From: Sandaracinaceae bacterium
GTDB taxonomy: Bacteria; Myxococcota_A; Polyangia; Polyangiales; Sandaracinaceae
Length of the DNA: 64,000 nucleotides
Direction of reading: 5' to 3'
NCBI GenBank assembly: GCA_040218145.1
Contig: JAVJQK010000012.1
Location: forward strand, 53,771 to 117,770
The stretch's first letter is position 1; each line of letters starts with the position of its first letter. The notes below the pieces were generated by a model, which worked only from the letters and a program-made list of their open reading frames with translations, ran no database searches and had not been told where the DNA came from. The position numbers were made by a program, and so were the translations under genes. Positions 33,233-41,360 of this stretch are shown one piece after another.

Positions 33233-34227
33233 TGGACGCGCTGCTCACGCGCGCCTGGAGCTTCGTCGACACGGAGCGGCCCCACGCCGCGTGGCCGGTC
33301 ACGCTCTTGCCCGGGAGCCTGGACGAGCCGCTCTTGCTCACGGCCGAGGGCGCGATGTCGAACGTGTGCACCCACCGGGGCGCCTGCCTGCTCGACGCCC
33401 CCACCGACGCGCGCACGATCCGTTGCCCCTACCACGGGCGGCGCTTCCGCTTGGACGGCGCGATCAGCGCGGCGCCCGGCTTCGAGGCTCTGCCCGACGA
33501 GCCCTTGCCTGGCGTGGCGAGCGCGGCGCTCGGGCCGATGCGCTTCGCGTCCCTGGATCCCGCGGCGAGCTTCGACGACCACCTCGCGCCGGTCCGGGAG
33601 CGGCTGGCCTTCTTCCCGTGGGAGACGCTGGCGCACGACCCCGCGAGCGACCGCGCGTTCACCCTCGAGGCGCCGTGGACCCTCTGGTGCGAGAACTACC
33701 TCGAGGGCTTCCACATCCCGTACGTGCACCCCTCCCTGGCGCGCGCGCTGGACCTCGCCCGCTACTCCGTCGAGGTCTTCGATCGTTGCGCGCTCCAGAT
33801 CGGCGACGCCTCCGAGGGTGAGGTCGCCTTCGCGCTGCCTCCCGCGCACCCCGACGCCGATCGGCGCGTGGGCGGCTTCTATCTGTTCGTGTGGCCGCTG
33901 ACCGCGATCAACCTCTACCCCTGGGGCGTGAGCCTCAACGCGGTGCAGCCGCTCGGTCCCGATCGCACGCGCGTCGTCTACCGGGCCTACGTCGCGCGCC
34001 CCGAGCTCCGAGAGCGCGGCGCCGGCGCGGGGCTCGACGACGTAGAGGCCGAGGACGACGCCATCGTCGAGCGCGCCGCGCGCGGGGTCCGGAGCCGCCT
34101 CTACCGGCAAGGCGGGCTGAGCCCGACGCACGAGGCCGCAGTCGCGTGGTTTCAGGACCGTCTCTATCGGTGCTCCCAGGAGGCGGCGCCCCCCGCCAGC
34201 CGCTCCGGGTCGTCCGAGGACAGGTAG
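33232..34227 (+). CDS. Rieske non-heme iron oxygenase, catalytic subunit
   Basis: A 331-residue protein with the Rieske [2Fe-2S] site C46-x-H48 and C65-x2-H68 (CTHRG and CPYHG) and the mononuclear iron site in ENYLEGFHIPYVHP (His161 and His166), with an Asp further on. This fold oxidises aromatic rings, choline, carnitine and similar compounds, taking electrons from a reductase; no reductase is encoded nearby. The start ATG overlaps the stop of the DUF2306-like gene by one base. Its last 64 bases overlap, in antisense, the end of the hydrolase lipoprotein gene on the other strand. Length is slightly short of ring-hydroxylating alpha subunits (about 400), closer to CntA/GbcA types. Confidence 0.9.
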   Translation: MDALLTRAWSFVDTERPHAAWPVTLLPGSLDEPLLLTAEGAMSNVCTHRGACLLDAPTDARTIRCPYHGRRFRLDGAISAAPGFEALPDEPLPGVASAALGPMRFASLDPAASFDDHLAPVRERLAFFPWETLAHDPASDRAFTLEAPWTLWCENYLEGFHIPYVHPSLARALDLARYSVEVFDRCALQIGDASEGEVAFALPPAHPDADRRVGGFYLFVWPLTAINLYPWGVSLNAVQPLGPDRTRVVYRAYVARPELRERGAGAGLDDVEAEDDAIVERAARGVRSRLYRQGGLSPTHEAAVAWFQDRLYRCSQEAAPPASRSGSSEDR

Positions 34228-35414
34228 GCGCGGGCCACCTCGTCGTCTCGCGCGACGGCCTGCGCGAACGCCACCGCGACCGAGCGAAGCCACACCAGAT
34301 AGGCCTCGCAGCGCGCCGCGTCGCCCCCTTCGTCGCGCACGTGACGCTCGCAGGCCTCCGTGCCGTACTCGAAGGTGGTGTGCCGCGCCGCCTCCTCCTC
34401 GATCCAGAGCAGATGTCGATCGCCGGAGGGCGCGAGATCGAAGGAGAGGCGCCGGTTCTCCGCGACATGATCGCTCGTGTCGTCGCCGACGCCGGTGAGC
34501 GTGAGGTGTGGGCGGGTCAGGCAGAGGCCGGGATCGGTCGCCAGCGCCCGACAGGCCTCCCCCGTGAGCGACGCTTCGGTGAATCCGTCGTCGCCCGGCC
34601 CCTGCGGCGAGGCGGAGAGGAACGCGACCGGACGAGGGTCCAGCAGCAACATGTCTTCACCTGCGATCTGCCGCGTGGCCCCCGCGACCATCATCGTGGC
34701 GCCCGCGCCGGCGGAGTGCCCCGCGTAGATCACGCGAGAGAGATCGATCGACCCTTCGAGCGGCATGCCCGCGGACGCGGCCACCTCGAGATGGTCGAGG
34801 ACCGCGCGCACGTCGTGCGGGCGATCCCAGCTGAGGTGCTTCCAGTAGCGGCAACCTGCATCGACGCAGATCCCGGACTCTCCACCCGCGCTGCACTCCG
34901 ACGCGTCGACGCACGCGTCGCCTCCGCAGCCGTCGGTCCAGTCGAGCGCGACGCACAGCGCGTCGAACGCGGCGCGGTCGCGCGGGGTGTGCGCGATGGC
35001 GACGAACGTGTAGCCGGCGCGCACGAAGACCTCGCCCCACCCGGTGCCGACCGTCGTGGCGTCGCGCTTGCCCGAGGCGCCGCCGTGTGACCAGAGGACG
35101 ACCGGCGTCGGCTCGGTGGCGCCGCGCGGGCGGCGGATCTCGACCTGAACCACCCGCGTCTCCCCGGTCACGTCCTCGTAGGAGACCTGTCGGGTCATCA
35201 TCGCGCCGACGTCGAAGCGCTCGGTCGGCGCGAAGGCACAGGCTTCGAGATCGTCGGCCCCGCATCCCTCGCGCATCGCCGCGTCCATCGCCGCGTCCAT
35301 CGCCGCGTCTCTCGCGACGCCGCCGTCGTCATCGAGCCCCGCGTCCCGGGATCCGTCGACGTCGCCGCAGCCGAGCGCGACACAGAAGGTGAGAAGCAGC
35401 AGGCGATCACGCAT
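34164..35414 (-). CDS. Alpha/beta-hydrolase lipoprotein
   Basis: A 416-residue lipoprotein started at ATG 35414 (LLLTFCVALGC lipobox). An Asp/Ala-rich linker includes three copies of DAAM from a 12-bp tandem repeat. The hydrolase domain (from about 75) shows LWSHGGASG (oxyanion strand), the nucleophile elbow GHSAGAG, a Cys-rich loop (CGGDACVDASECSAGG) and a late His. It resembles secreted esterases or dienelactone/PET-hydrolase-like enzymes; substrate unknown. It is convergent with the Rieske gene and overlaps it by 64 bases. Confidence 0.85.
   Translation of the reverse strand: MRDRLLLLTFCVALGCGDVDGSRDAGLDDDGGVARDAAMDAAMDAAMREGCGADDLEACAFAPTERFDVGAMMTRQVSYEDVTGETRVVQVEIRRPRGATEPTPVVLWSHGGASGKRDATTVGTGWGEVFVRAGYTFVAIAHTPRDRAAFDALCVALDWTDGCGGDACVDASECSAGGESGICVDAGCRYWKHLSWDRPHDVRAVLDHLEVAASAGMPLEGSIDLSRVIYAGHSAGAGATMMVAGATRQIAGEDMLLLDPRPVAFLSASPQGPGDDGFTEASLTGEACRALATDPGLCLTRPHLTLTGVGDDTSDHVAENRRLSFDLAPSGDRHLLWIEEEAARHTTFEYGTEACERHVRDEGGDAARCEAYLVWLRSVAVAFAQAVARDDEVARAYLSSDDPERLAGGAASWEHR
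35274..35309. repeat. Three perfect 12-bp tandem repeats in the hydrolase linker
   Basis: CATCGCCGCGTC occurs three times in a row on the plus strand and encodes repeated DAAM in the linker of the lipoprotein. Length variation by slippage would only change the linker. Confidence 0.85.
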
Positions 35415-35499
35415 GCCGGCGAACCTGCCATGACCGGCGACGGAATTTGAAGCGCGCCGCCGAGGGAGTCCTCGACGGCGCGCGTCTGCACTTACGAGA

Positions 35500-36921
35500 T
35501 CAGCCGCTGATGCTGACGTGCAGGTGGTGGTGGTGGAAGCGGAACCAGCCGCGGCCCATGTCCGTCTCTTCCCAGGTGATGCTGTGGCGCGAGCACGCCG
35601 CGCCGCTGACCCAGCCGTCCGCGCAGAGCTGACTGAGCGCGGAGTCGACGAGCGGGCCCACGCGCCCGTCCACGCCGATGACGCGCACGTTGGGGCTCGC
35701 GTGCAGGTGCCCGAGGAAGAGCGCGGTGCGCCACGGGTCGAGGTCGTTCGGCGCGCCGGTGCAGTGGTAGACGTCGCTGCCGCCCTCCGTGTGGGGGCAG
35801 ACGCTGCGGAGGCGGTTGTCACCGGACATCTGGTAGTAGGCGATGTCCATGTCGTGCCCGTTGACGTGCGTGCCCGCGGGGTGACCCGGGCTGCCGTCAC
35901 GCGTCCCGGGGATCGAGCCGTCGGCCTCGCTCATGTCGCCGAGCCCGAGCGGCTGGCCGACGTTGCCGAAGCTCCACCCACCGCTCTGGCAGTCGACCAT
36001 CGCGGTCGCGTACTTGACGAGCATCATGACGTCGCGGCGCACGTAGCTGCGGTACTGATCGGCCGAGGTCTCGCCGTTCAGCGGGTAGTCCCAGTAGCCG
36101 GGCCCCATGTCCGGGTCGAAGGGCACGAGGTCCGAGCAGCTCGCGCCGCTGCAGCGCCAGTCGGGCACGCTGCCCACGCCGGCGGCGCAGGACGGCGGAG
36201 GCCCGGGGGGCGGGGTGCCGAGGTCGATCACGCACTCTCCGCTCGCCGCGCACAGCTGCCCGGACGGGCAGGAGCCAGCCGTGCAAGGGGGCGCGACGCA
36301 GCGGCCGTCGCTGCACACGTCGCCACCGGAGCAGTCCGTGTCGGCGGTGCAGGCGGGCACGCAGGCGGTGCGGTCGGCGTTGACGGTGAAGCCCTCGTCG
36401 CACACGCAGCCATCGCCTTCGGGGTGGGAGTTCGGCGGGCAGTCGCCGCCGCCCGTGCTCTCGGGGCAGATCTCCGCGCAGGTCGAGTCGCAGGACGAGC
36501 TGTCGTCCGGGATGCAGGAGCCGTCCGAGTCGCACGCGCCGCCGCAGGTGAAGCTCGCGCAGTCCGGCCAGCACACGCCGCCCGCGACGCCGTCGATGCC
36601 CCAGCAGCGCGAGCCCGTCGGGCACTCCGCCGTCGAGCCCGCGGCCGAGCACTCCGTCGCCGTGCGCGTCATGCAGATGCCGAGCACGCAGGCGCCGGGG
36701 TTGGCGGCCGTGCCCGCGCACTCCGAGTCGCAGTTGCAGGCCGAGCCCGGCTCACGCCCGCCAGCGGGGGGAGGCGTGTCCGCGTCGTCGCCGGTCGGGG
36801 GCGTGCCGCCGTCCATGATCAGGACGGCGCCCGAGTCGTCGGTCGTCATCGTGGGTCCGGACGCGTCGCAGCCGGCGAGAGCCAGCACACCAGCGGCCAA
36901 CAAGAGCAGAGCGCGGTTCAT
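35500..36921 (-). CDS. Cys-rich lipoprotein ending in a LAS-type (M15/M74) metallopeptidase
   Basis: A 473-residue lipoprotein (LLLAAGVLALAGC). Residues about 55-240 hold several short Cys-rich modules (CNCDSECAG, CTADTDCSGGDVCSDG and similar), like EGF/dickkopf-type repeats. The C-terminal domain (about 290-473) has the LAS zinc-peptidase pattern: His352-x6-Asp359 (HVNGHDMD) and a final HLH. This arrangement is found in penicillin-insensitive murein endopeptidase MepA and in VanX-type D,D-peptidases, so cleavage of peptidoglycan cross-links in the periplasm is a fair guess. It lies 85 bases upstream of the hydrolase lipoprotein gene on the same strand. Confidence 0.82.
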   Translation of the reverse strand: MNRALLLLAAGVLALAGCDASGPTMTTDDSGAVLIMDGGTPPTGDDADTPPPAGGREPGSACNCDSECAGTAANPGACVLGICMTRTATECSAAGSTAECPTGSRCWGIDGVAGGVCWPDCASFTCGGACDSDGSCIPDDSSSCDSTCAEICPESTGGGDCPPNSHPEGDGCVCDEGFTVNADRTACVPACTADTDCSGGDVCSDGRCVAPPCTAGSCPSGQLCAASGECVIDLGTPPPGPPPSCAAGVGSVPDWRCSGASCSDLVPFDPDMGPGYWDYPLNGETSADQYRSYVRRDVMMLVKYATAMVDCQSGGWSFGNVGQPLGLGDMSEADGSIPGTRDGSPGHPAGTHVNGHDMDIAYYQMSGDNRLRSVCPHTEGGSDVYHCTGAPNDLDPWRTALFLGHLHASPNVRVIGVDGRVGPLVDSALSQLCADGWVSGAACSRHSITWEETDMGRGWFRFHHHHLHVSISG

Positions 36922-37070
36922 CGATCCTCCAAAAACATCCCGGCCGGCGTCGCCTCGAGACGGACGTGACGGGCCTCTACCGGGGCGCTCTGCAAACCAG
37001 CGGCCGTGGACGATCCGGGCTGGGATCGCCGCGCGTGACGGCGCCCGGGGCGGCGGAGGTGGTCAGTCGA

Positions 37071-37835
37071 CTAGCCGGTTTCGACCCTCGAGGCGCCACC
37101 CGGGCGGCCCACCCAGGCGCCGCGGTGCCGCGGCCAGCTCGGCTCACGCTGGCGGACCGCGTAGCGACCGCCGCGGTCCTCCACGAAGTATTGAAGCTCT
37201 CCGAACCCGGCCGCTCGCAGGAGGGCGCGCTCCTCGTCGAGCGAGCGCAGCCGGAAGCGGTATCGGAAGGCGTCCATCAGAGCGGCGCCGTCGTCGAGCT
37301 CGAAGTGGATGCGCGCGTCGAGCCATCCGTCCCGGGCGCCGCGCTGCTCCCAGACGTACGTGAACCCGTCGTGTGGGTGCTCGTCTCGACACGGGGCCGC
37401 GAGCGCGGGGCCTCCGAAGCGCTCGAGCACGAGCAGCCCGTCGTCCTCGAGGCACGCCCGCGCGCTCGCGAGGTACGCGGCGAGGGCGGCGTCGTCGAAG
37501 ATCGCCCAGCTGAAGTTCATCGCGACGATGAGGTCGAAGCAGCGGTCGGAGAGCGCGCGCACGTCGCCGCGCACGATCGTCACGCGCTCGGACTCCTCCT
37601 CGTCCATCGCGGCCCGGCGCGCCTCCGCCTCCCGCACGAGCTCCGCGTCGTGCTCCACCGCGACCGCCTCGCGATCGTCGTCGCTCTCCACCCAGGCGGC
37701 CGCGATCAGCGCGGTGCCCGCGAAGTCCTCGCGCAGCGTCAGCGCGGGGCGCGGCTCGGACCAGACGCGCTCGAAGAACGCGACGTCGGCCTCGGGCGAC
37801 TGGACCGCGACCTCGTACAGCCGATGGCGATTCAC
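37071..37835 (-). CDS. SAM-dependent methyltransferase
   Basis: A 254-residue class I methyltransferase. The GTG at 37835 (VNRHRLYEVAV) is preferred, because longer in-frame starts would overlap the divergent gene. Motif I is LREDFAGTALIAAAW; the acidic end of strand 2 is in AVAVEHDAELV; motif IV reads FDLIVAMNFSWAIF. The C-terminal part has Trp/Tyr-rich strands (GFTYVWEQRG). Substrate cannot be told from sequence. It is divergent from the large membrane protein with 56 bases between starts. Confidence 0.88.
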   Translation of the reverse strand: MNRHRLYEVAVQSPEADVAFFERVWSEPRPALTLREDFAGTALIAAAWVESDDDREAVAVEHDAELVREAEARRAAMDEEESERVTIVRGDVRALSDRCFDLIVAMNFSWAIFDDAALAAYLASARACLEDDGLLVLERFGGPALAAPCRDEHPHDGFTYVWEQRGARDGWLDARIHFELDDGAALMDAFRYRFRLRSLDEERALLRAAGFGELQYFVEDRGGRYAVRQREPSWPRHRGAWVGRPGGASRVETG

Positions 37836-37891
37836 CTGGCCACCGATAGTCCAAGGTCGAAGAGAGTCGAGTAGTCTCTGCCCGGGGGCAC

Positions 37892-40225
37892 GTGCGCACA
37901 CTTCGAGAGACGGCCGGCTGGGGGCTCACGATCGCGCTGTGGGCCTACCCGTTGGCGGCCCCAGCTCTCGTCATCGCGTGGCTCGTGGGCGACCTGCCTC
38001 TCGGCGTCGGCCTCCTGACGCTGCTGGCCGGGCTCGCGTGGCCGGGCCTGGTCCTCACCGCGATCCGACTGCGCGCGCCGGATCCGCGCGAGGTCGCCGA
38101 GGCCGACGGACGCCGCCCGGTGGTGCTCTTCCACGCCTTCGCCCGCAGCGACCTGCCCTGGTTCGAGCGCCTGCTGCTCGTCAGCCCGGGCTTCTGGCGC
38201 GACCTCGCGGATCATCTCCAGGAGCGCGCGCTGGTCCGCTCGCTCTCGGCGGTGGGGCCGGTGCTGCCGGTCGCCCGCCCCAGGCCCGCTCCCGACCATG
38301 GCCCCGTCCGCGCGCTCGACGCGTCGGGCTGGGAGGCCCGCCTGCGACGCCCGCTTCGCCGCGCCAGGCTGCTCGCCGTCGTGCTCGACGGCCGGCAGAC
38401 CGATCTGCGCGCGCTCTCGATGGGGCGCGACCTCCTCGGGCTTTCCCGCGTCCTGCTCGTGCCGCCGGCCCGGCCGACCGACGCGTTCGGGGAGCGCTGG
38501 GCCGCGCTGGTAGAGAGCGCTCGTGAGGCGCTGCCCGCGATCACGCCTCGGAGCGTCGCCTTCCGCTACTCCGCGCAGGAGACCGTCGAGGCGCTCGAGG
38601 CGCGCAGCCCGGGCCTGCTCGCGCGCCTCTCCCTGCTCCGTCAGCCCGACCTGATGCTCCGCGAGGGCGAGCCGGTCGTCGGGCCGAAGCGCCCCTCGTA
38701 CGCGCCCTTCGTCGCGATCCTCCCGGTCGGCGCGGCGCTGATCGGCGCGCTGGCGCTGCCCGAGATGCTCGAGTCCTATCACCGCATCCGCCTCCATGGG
38801 GACGCCGTCCCGATGGGCCTCCTGCTCTTCGGGCTGGGCGTCGCGATCGCCGTCTCGAGCCGACGCGTCTGGCGGCTGGTGCCCGGCAGCGAGCTGCCCC
38901 TGGTCGCCCTCGCGTCCGCCCCGTGGTGGGGCGCGGAGCTCGTGACGTGGCTGGACGGCGCCAGCCTCTCCCGTCGACTGAAGGCGGCCGCGATCGGCGC
39001 GGCGTACTCGATGCCGCTGCTCTTCTCGGTCGCGGTCCTGCTCGCGCTCTCGACGCTCGCGCGCCGCACGCCGCACCGGAGCGGCAAGTTCGCCGTGTTC
39101 GGCCTCGCCGCGCTCGTGCCCTTCCTGCCGCTCGGCGCGACCCTCGACGACGCCTCCGCGCAGGCCGCGATGTTCGGCATGGCGATCGTCGCGTCCGCGG
39201 TGATCCTGCCGCTCGTGTTCTGGGCCGCGAGCGGGGACGCCGGGCGCCGCCACGCGCCGCTCCCCCTCGGGGCCTCGGTCGCGGCCGGTCTCGGGCTCGC
39301 CGCGGCCGGCACGGTGGCCGCGCACGTGGCCTGGCGACGCGCCCTCTCGCGCGAGCACTTCGCCGAGACCGCGGCCCCGCTGACCCTCTGGGACGACGCG
39401 TGGCCGTGGTTCCTGCTCGCGATCCCGGTGACGGCGACCGTGCTCGCGGTGGCCTTTCGAGGGCGGGCGACGCGCGTCTCGGTCGGCAACCTGAGCACGC
39501 TGGCGCCGCTGATGCTGATCGTCGCCCTCGTCTCCGGCGCGCACGCCGAGGCGCGCGCGCGCATCGCGGCGTCGGCCGCGGGGAGCGTCGACGATCTCCT
39601 GCGTCCCGTCCTCGGAGAGGGCGCGCGCGGGCTGGCGCTGCCCGAGATGGTCGCGGACGAAGACGCCCAGCAGCCGGTCGAGGTCGCGCTCGACGTGCGC
39701 GGGGCGATCGTCGGCGGCGCGTACGTCGCTCACCCGGGGCAGCTGTCCACGGGGCGCGGCTCGGTGGCGCTCGCGCGCGCGCTCGCGCTCGCGGCGCGCG
39801 ACGGCGTCGTCACCGTCGCGGTGGATCGCGAGGTGCAGCTGGACGCGGTGAGGGGGCTCGCGGCCCTGGCCTTCCGCGAAGGCGCGGGTGAGCTGCACGT
39901 CGTCGTGCGGCGCCCCGACGGTGGCGCGGGCCTGGTGCGGCTCTACGATCGACGCCCCAACCCCGGCCACGTCCACCTCACCATGCGCGTCTCGCACGAC
40001 GGGGTCATCCTCGCGGACACGGGCGGCTATCGCTTCGACATCCCCGCGCGGGGTGGCGCTCAGGATGACGGCGGCGTGTCGCTGCGCCTGAGTCAGTATC
40101 GCGCCCAGGTCCCCGCGAGGCGCGTGCTCTTGATCGGAGGGCGGCACGCGCGCTGGGGAGTGGTGGCGCCGCTCTGCCGCACGGCCGTGGCCCATTTCCC
40201 CGAGCTGGCCCTCGTCGACCTCTGA
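37892..40225 (+). CDS. Large membrane protein with soluble N-domain and ExbD-like C-domain
   Basis: A 777-residue protein that I do not recognise as one family. It starts with two membrane spans (about 10-55). A soluble domain follows (about 72-215) in which VVLFHAF, GPVLPVARP and ALDASGWEARLRR recall bacterial TIR-like domains linked to membranes (weak, by eye). Some seven to eight further spans lie between about 268 and 555. The end (about 590-690) has the ExbD/TolR pattern: VEVALDVRG, a strand-turn VGGAYVAHPG, and VVTVAVDREVQLDAVRGL. ExbD domains bind peptidoglycan or TonB and respond to ion-driven motors. Start codon GTG, preceded by GGGGC. No ExbB partner is adjacent. Confidence 0.8.
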   Translation: MRTLRETAGWGLTIALWAYPLAAPALVIAWLVGDLPLGVGLLTLLAGLAWPGLVLTAIRLRAPDPREVAEADGRRPVVLFHAFARSDLPWFERLLLVSPGFWRDLADHLQERALVRSLSAVGPVLPVARPRPAPDHGPVRALDASGWEARLRRPLRRARLLAVVLDGRQTDLRALSMGRDLLGLSRVLLVPPARPTDAFGERWAALVESAREALPAITPRSVAFRYSAQETVEALEARSPGLLARLSLLRQPDLMLREGEPVVGPKRPSYAPFVAILPVGAALIGALALPEMLESYHRIRLHGDAVPMGLLLFGLGVAIAVSSRRVWRLVPGSELPLVALASAPWWGAELVTWLDGASLSRRLKAAAIGAAYSMPLLFSVAVLLALSTLARRTPHRSGKFAVFGLAALVPFLPLGATLDDASAQAAMFGMAIVASAVILPLVFWAASGDAGRRHAPLPLGASVAAGLGLAAAGTVAAHVAWRRALSREHFAETAAPLTLWDDAWPWFLLAIPVTATVLAVAFRGRATRVSVGNLSTLAPLMLIVALVSGAHAEARARIAASAAGSVDDLLRPVLGEGARGLALPEMVADEDAQQPVEVALDVRGAIVGGAYVAHPGQLSTGRGSVALARALALAARDGVVTVAVDREVQLDAVRGLAALAFREGAGELHVVVRRPDGGAGLVRLYDRRPNPGHVHLTMRVSHDGVILADTGGYRFDIPARGGAQDDGGVSLRLSQYRAQVPARRVLLIGGRHARWGVVAPLCRTAVAHFPELALVDL

Positions 40226-40279
40226 GCGCGCTCTCGCCCCTGCTTGGACCACGCCGCGAAACGCGCTATCAGCGAAGGG

Positions 40280-41344
40280 ATGATTCGCGCCAAGATCCTC
40301 GGCCTCGGCTCCTACGTCCCCGACCGCGTCGTGACCAACGAGGAGCTCCCGTTCCTCGATGATCAGCACGTCCGGCAGGACGAGCTTCAGACCGAGACGA
40401 GCGACGAGTGGATCCGCGCGCGCACCGGAATCCAGGAGCGACGCTACGTCCCCAACGAGGAGAACGGCGCGTGGCGCACCAGCGATCTCGGCGTCGAAGC
40501 CGCGAAGCGGGCCATCGCCGACGCCGGCCTCGAGCCGAAGGACATCGACTGCATCATCCTCGGGACGCTGTCGCCCGACTTCCACTTCCCGGGCACCGCG
40601 GTGTTCGTGCAGGACAAGCTCGGCATCGCAGGAGAGGACGGCTGCGCCTGCTACGACATCCGTCAGCAGTGCAGCGGCTTCGTGTACGGCATGGAGATGG
40701 CCGACGCGTTCATCCGCACGGGCAAGTACGAGAAGATCCTGCTCATCGGCGCGGAGCTGCACAGCCACTCGCTCGACTACACGACGCGCGGGCGCGACAT
40801 CATGGTGCTCTTCGGCGACGGCGCCGGGGCGATGGTCCTCGGCAAGACCGAGACGGAAGACGACAAGGAGGGCGTGCTCTACACGCACGCGCAGGCCGAC
40901 GGCTCCGGCGCGATGAACCTCTACCTCAAGGTCTTCGACATCGGCCACAAGCCTTACGTGTTCTACGACGCCACGGCCAAGGACGACCCCGAGCACATGT
41001 ACCCGCAGATGGTCGGCAAGCGCGTCTTCCTGCACGCGGTCCGCAACATGGTCGTGGCCACCAACCGCGCGCTCGAGAAGACGGGCCTGACCTGGGACGA
41101 CATCGACTGGTTCGTTCCCCACCAGGCCAACCTGCGCATCAACGAGCAGGTCGTGCAGTACGCCGAGATCCCGCCCGAGAAGGCCCTCAACAGCATCATG
41201 TGGTACGGCAACACGACCGCGGCCACGGTCCCGCTGACCATCGATCACTGGCGCAAAGAGGGCAAGGTCAAGAAGGGCGACTTGATCCTCTCCACCGTCT
41301 TCGGCAGCGGCTTCACCTGGGGCGCGACGGTCTTCAGGCTGTAG
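40280..41344 (+). CDS. fabH: 3-oxoacyl-ACP synthase III (FabH type)
   Basis: A 354-residue thiolase-fold enzyme that condenses an acyl-CoA primer with malonyl-ACP to begin fatty acid synthesis. The catalytic triad is complete: Cys131 (QQCSGFVYG), His281 (VPHQANLRI) and Asn311 (YGNTTAA), with the expected His-Asn spacing of 30. ATG 40280, with AAGGG a few bases before, is chosen over an ATG 12 codons upstream. The loop after residue 20 (EELPFLDDQHVRQDEL) and the region around 175-230 are longer than in E. coli FabH. It could instead serve secondary lipid or polyketide priming. No other fab genes are close. Confidence 0.93.
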   Translation: MIRAKILGLGSYVPDRVVTNEELPFLDDQHVRQDELQTETSDEWIRARTGIQERRYVPNEENGAWRTSDLGVEAAKRAIADAGLEPKDIDCIILGTLSPDFHFPGTAVFVQDKLGIAGEDGCACYDIRQQCSGFVYGMEMADAFIRTGKYEKILLIGAELHSHSLDYTTRGRDIMVLFGDGAGAMVLGKTETEDDKEGVLYTHAQADGSGAMNLYLKVFDIGHKPYVFYDATAKDDPEHMYPQMVGKRVFLHAVRNMVVATNRALEKTGLTWDDIDWFVPHQANLRINEQVVQYAEIPPEKALNSIMWYGNTTAATVPLTIDHWRKEGKVKKGDLILSTVFGSGFTWGATVFRL

Positions 41345-41360
41345 CAGCGAGCCGCCGGGC

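Noticed and set aside
37832..41248. Another very long open frame, minus strand, across the membrane protein and fabH
   Set aside because: It spans two real genes and their gap, and its product is charged low complexity without motifs.
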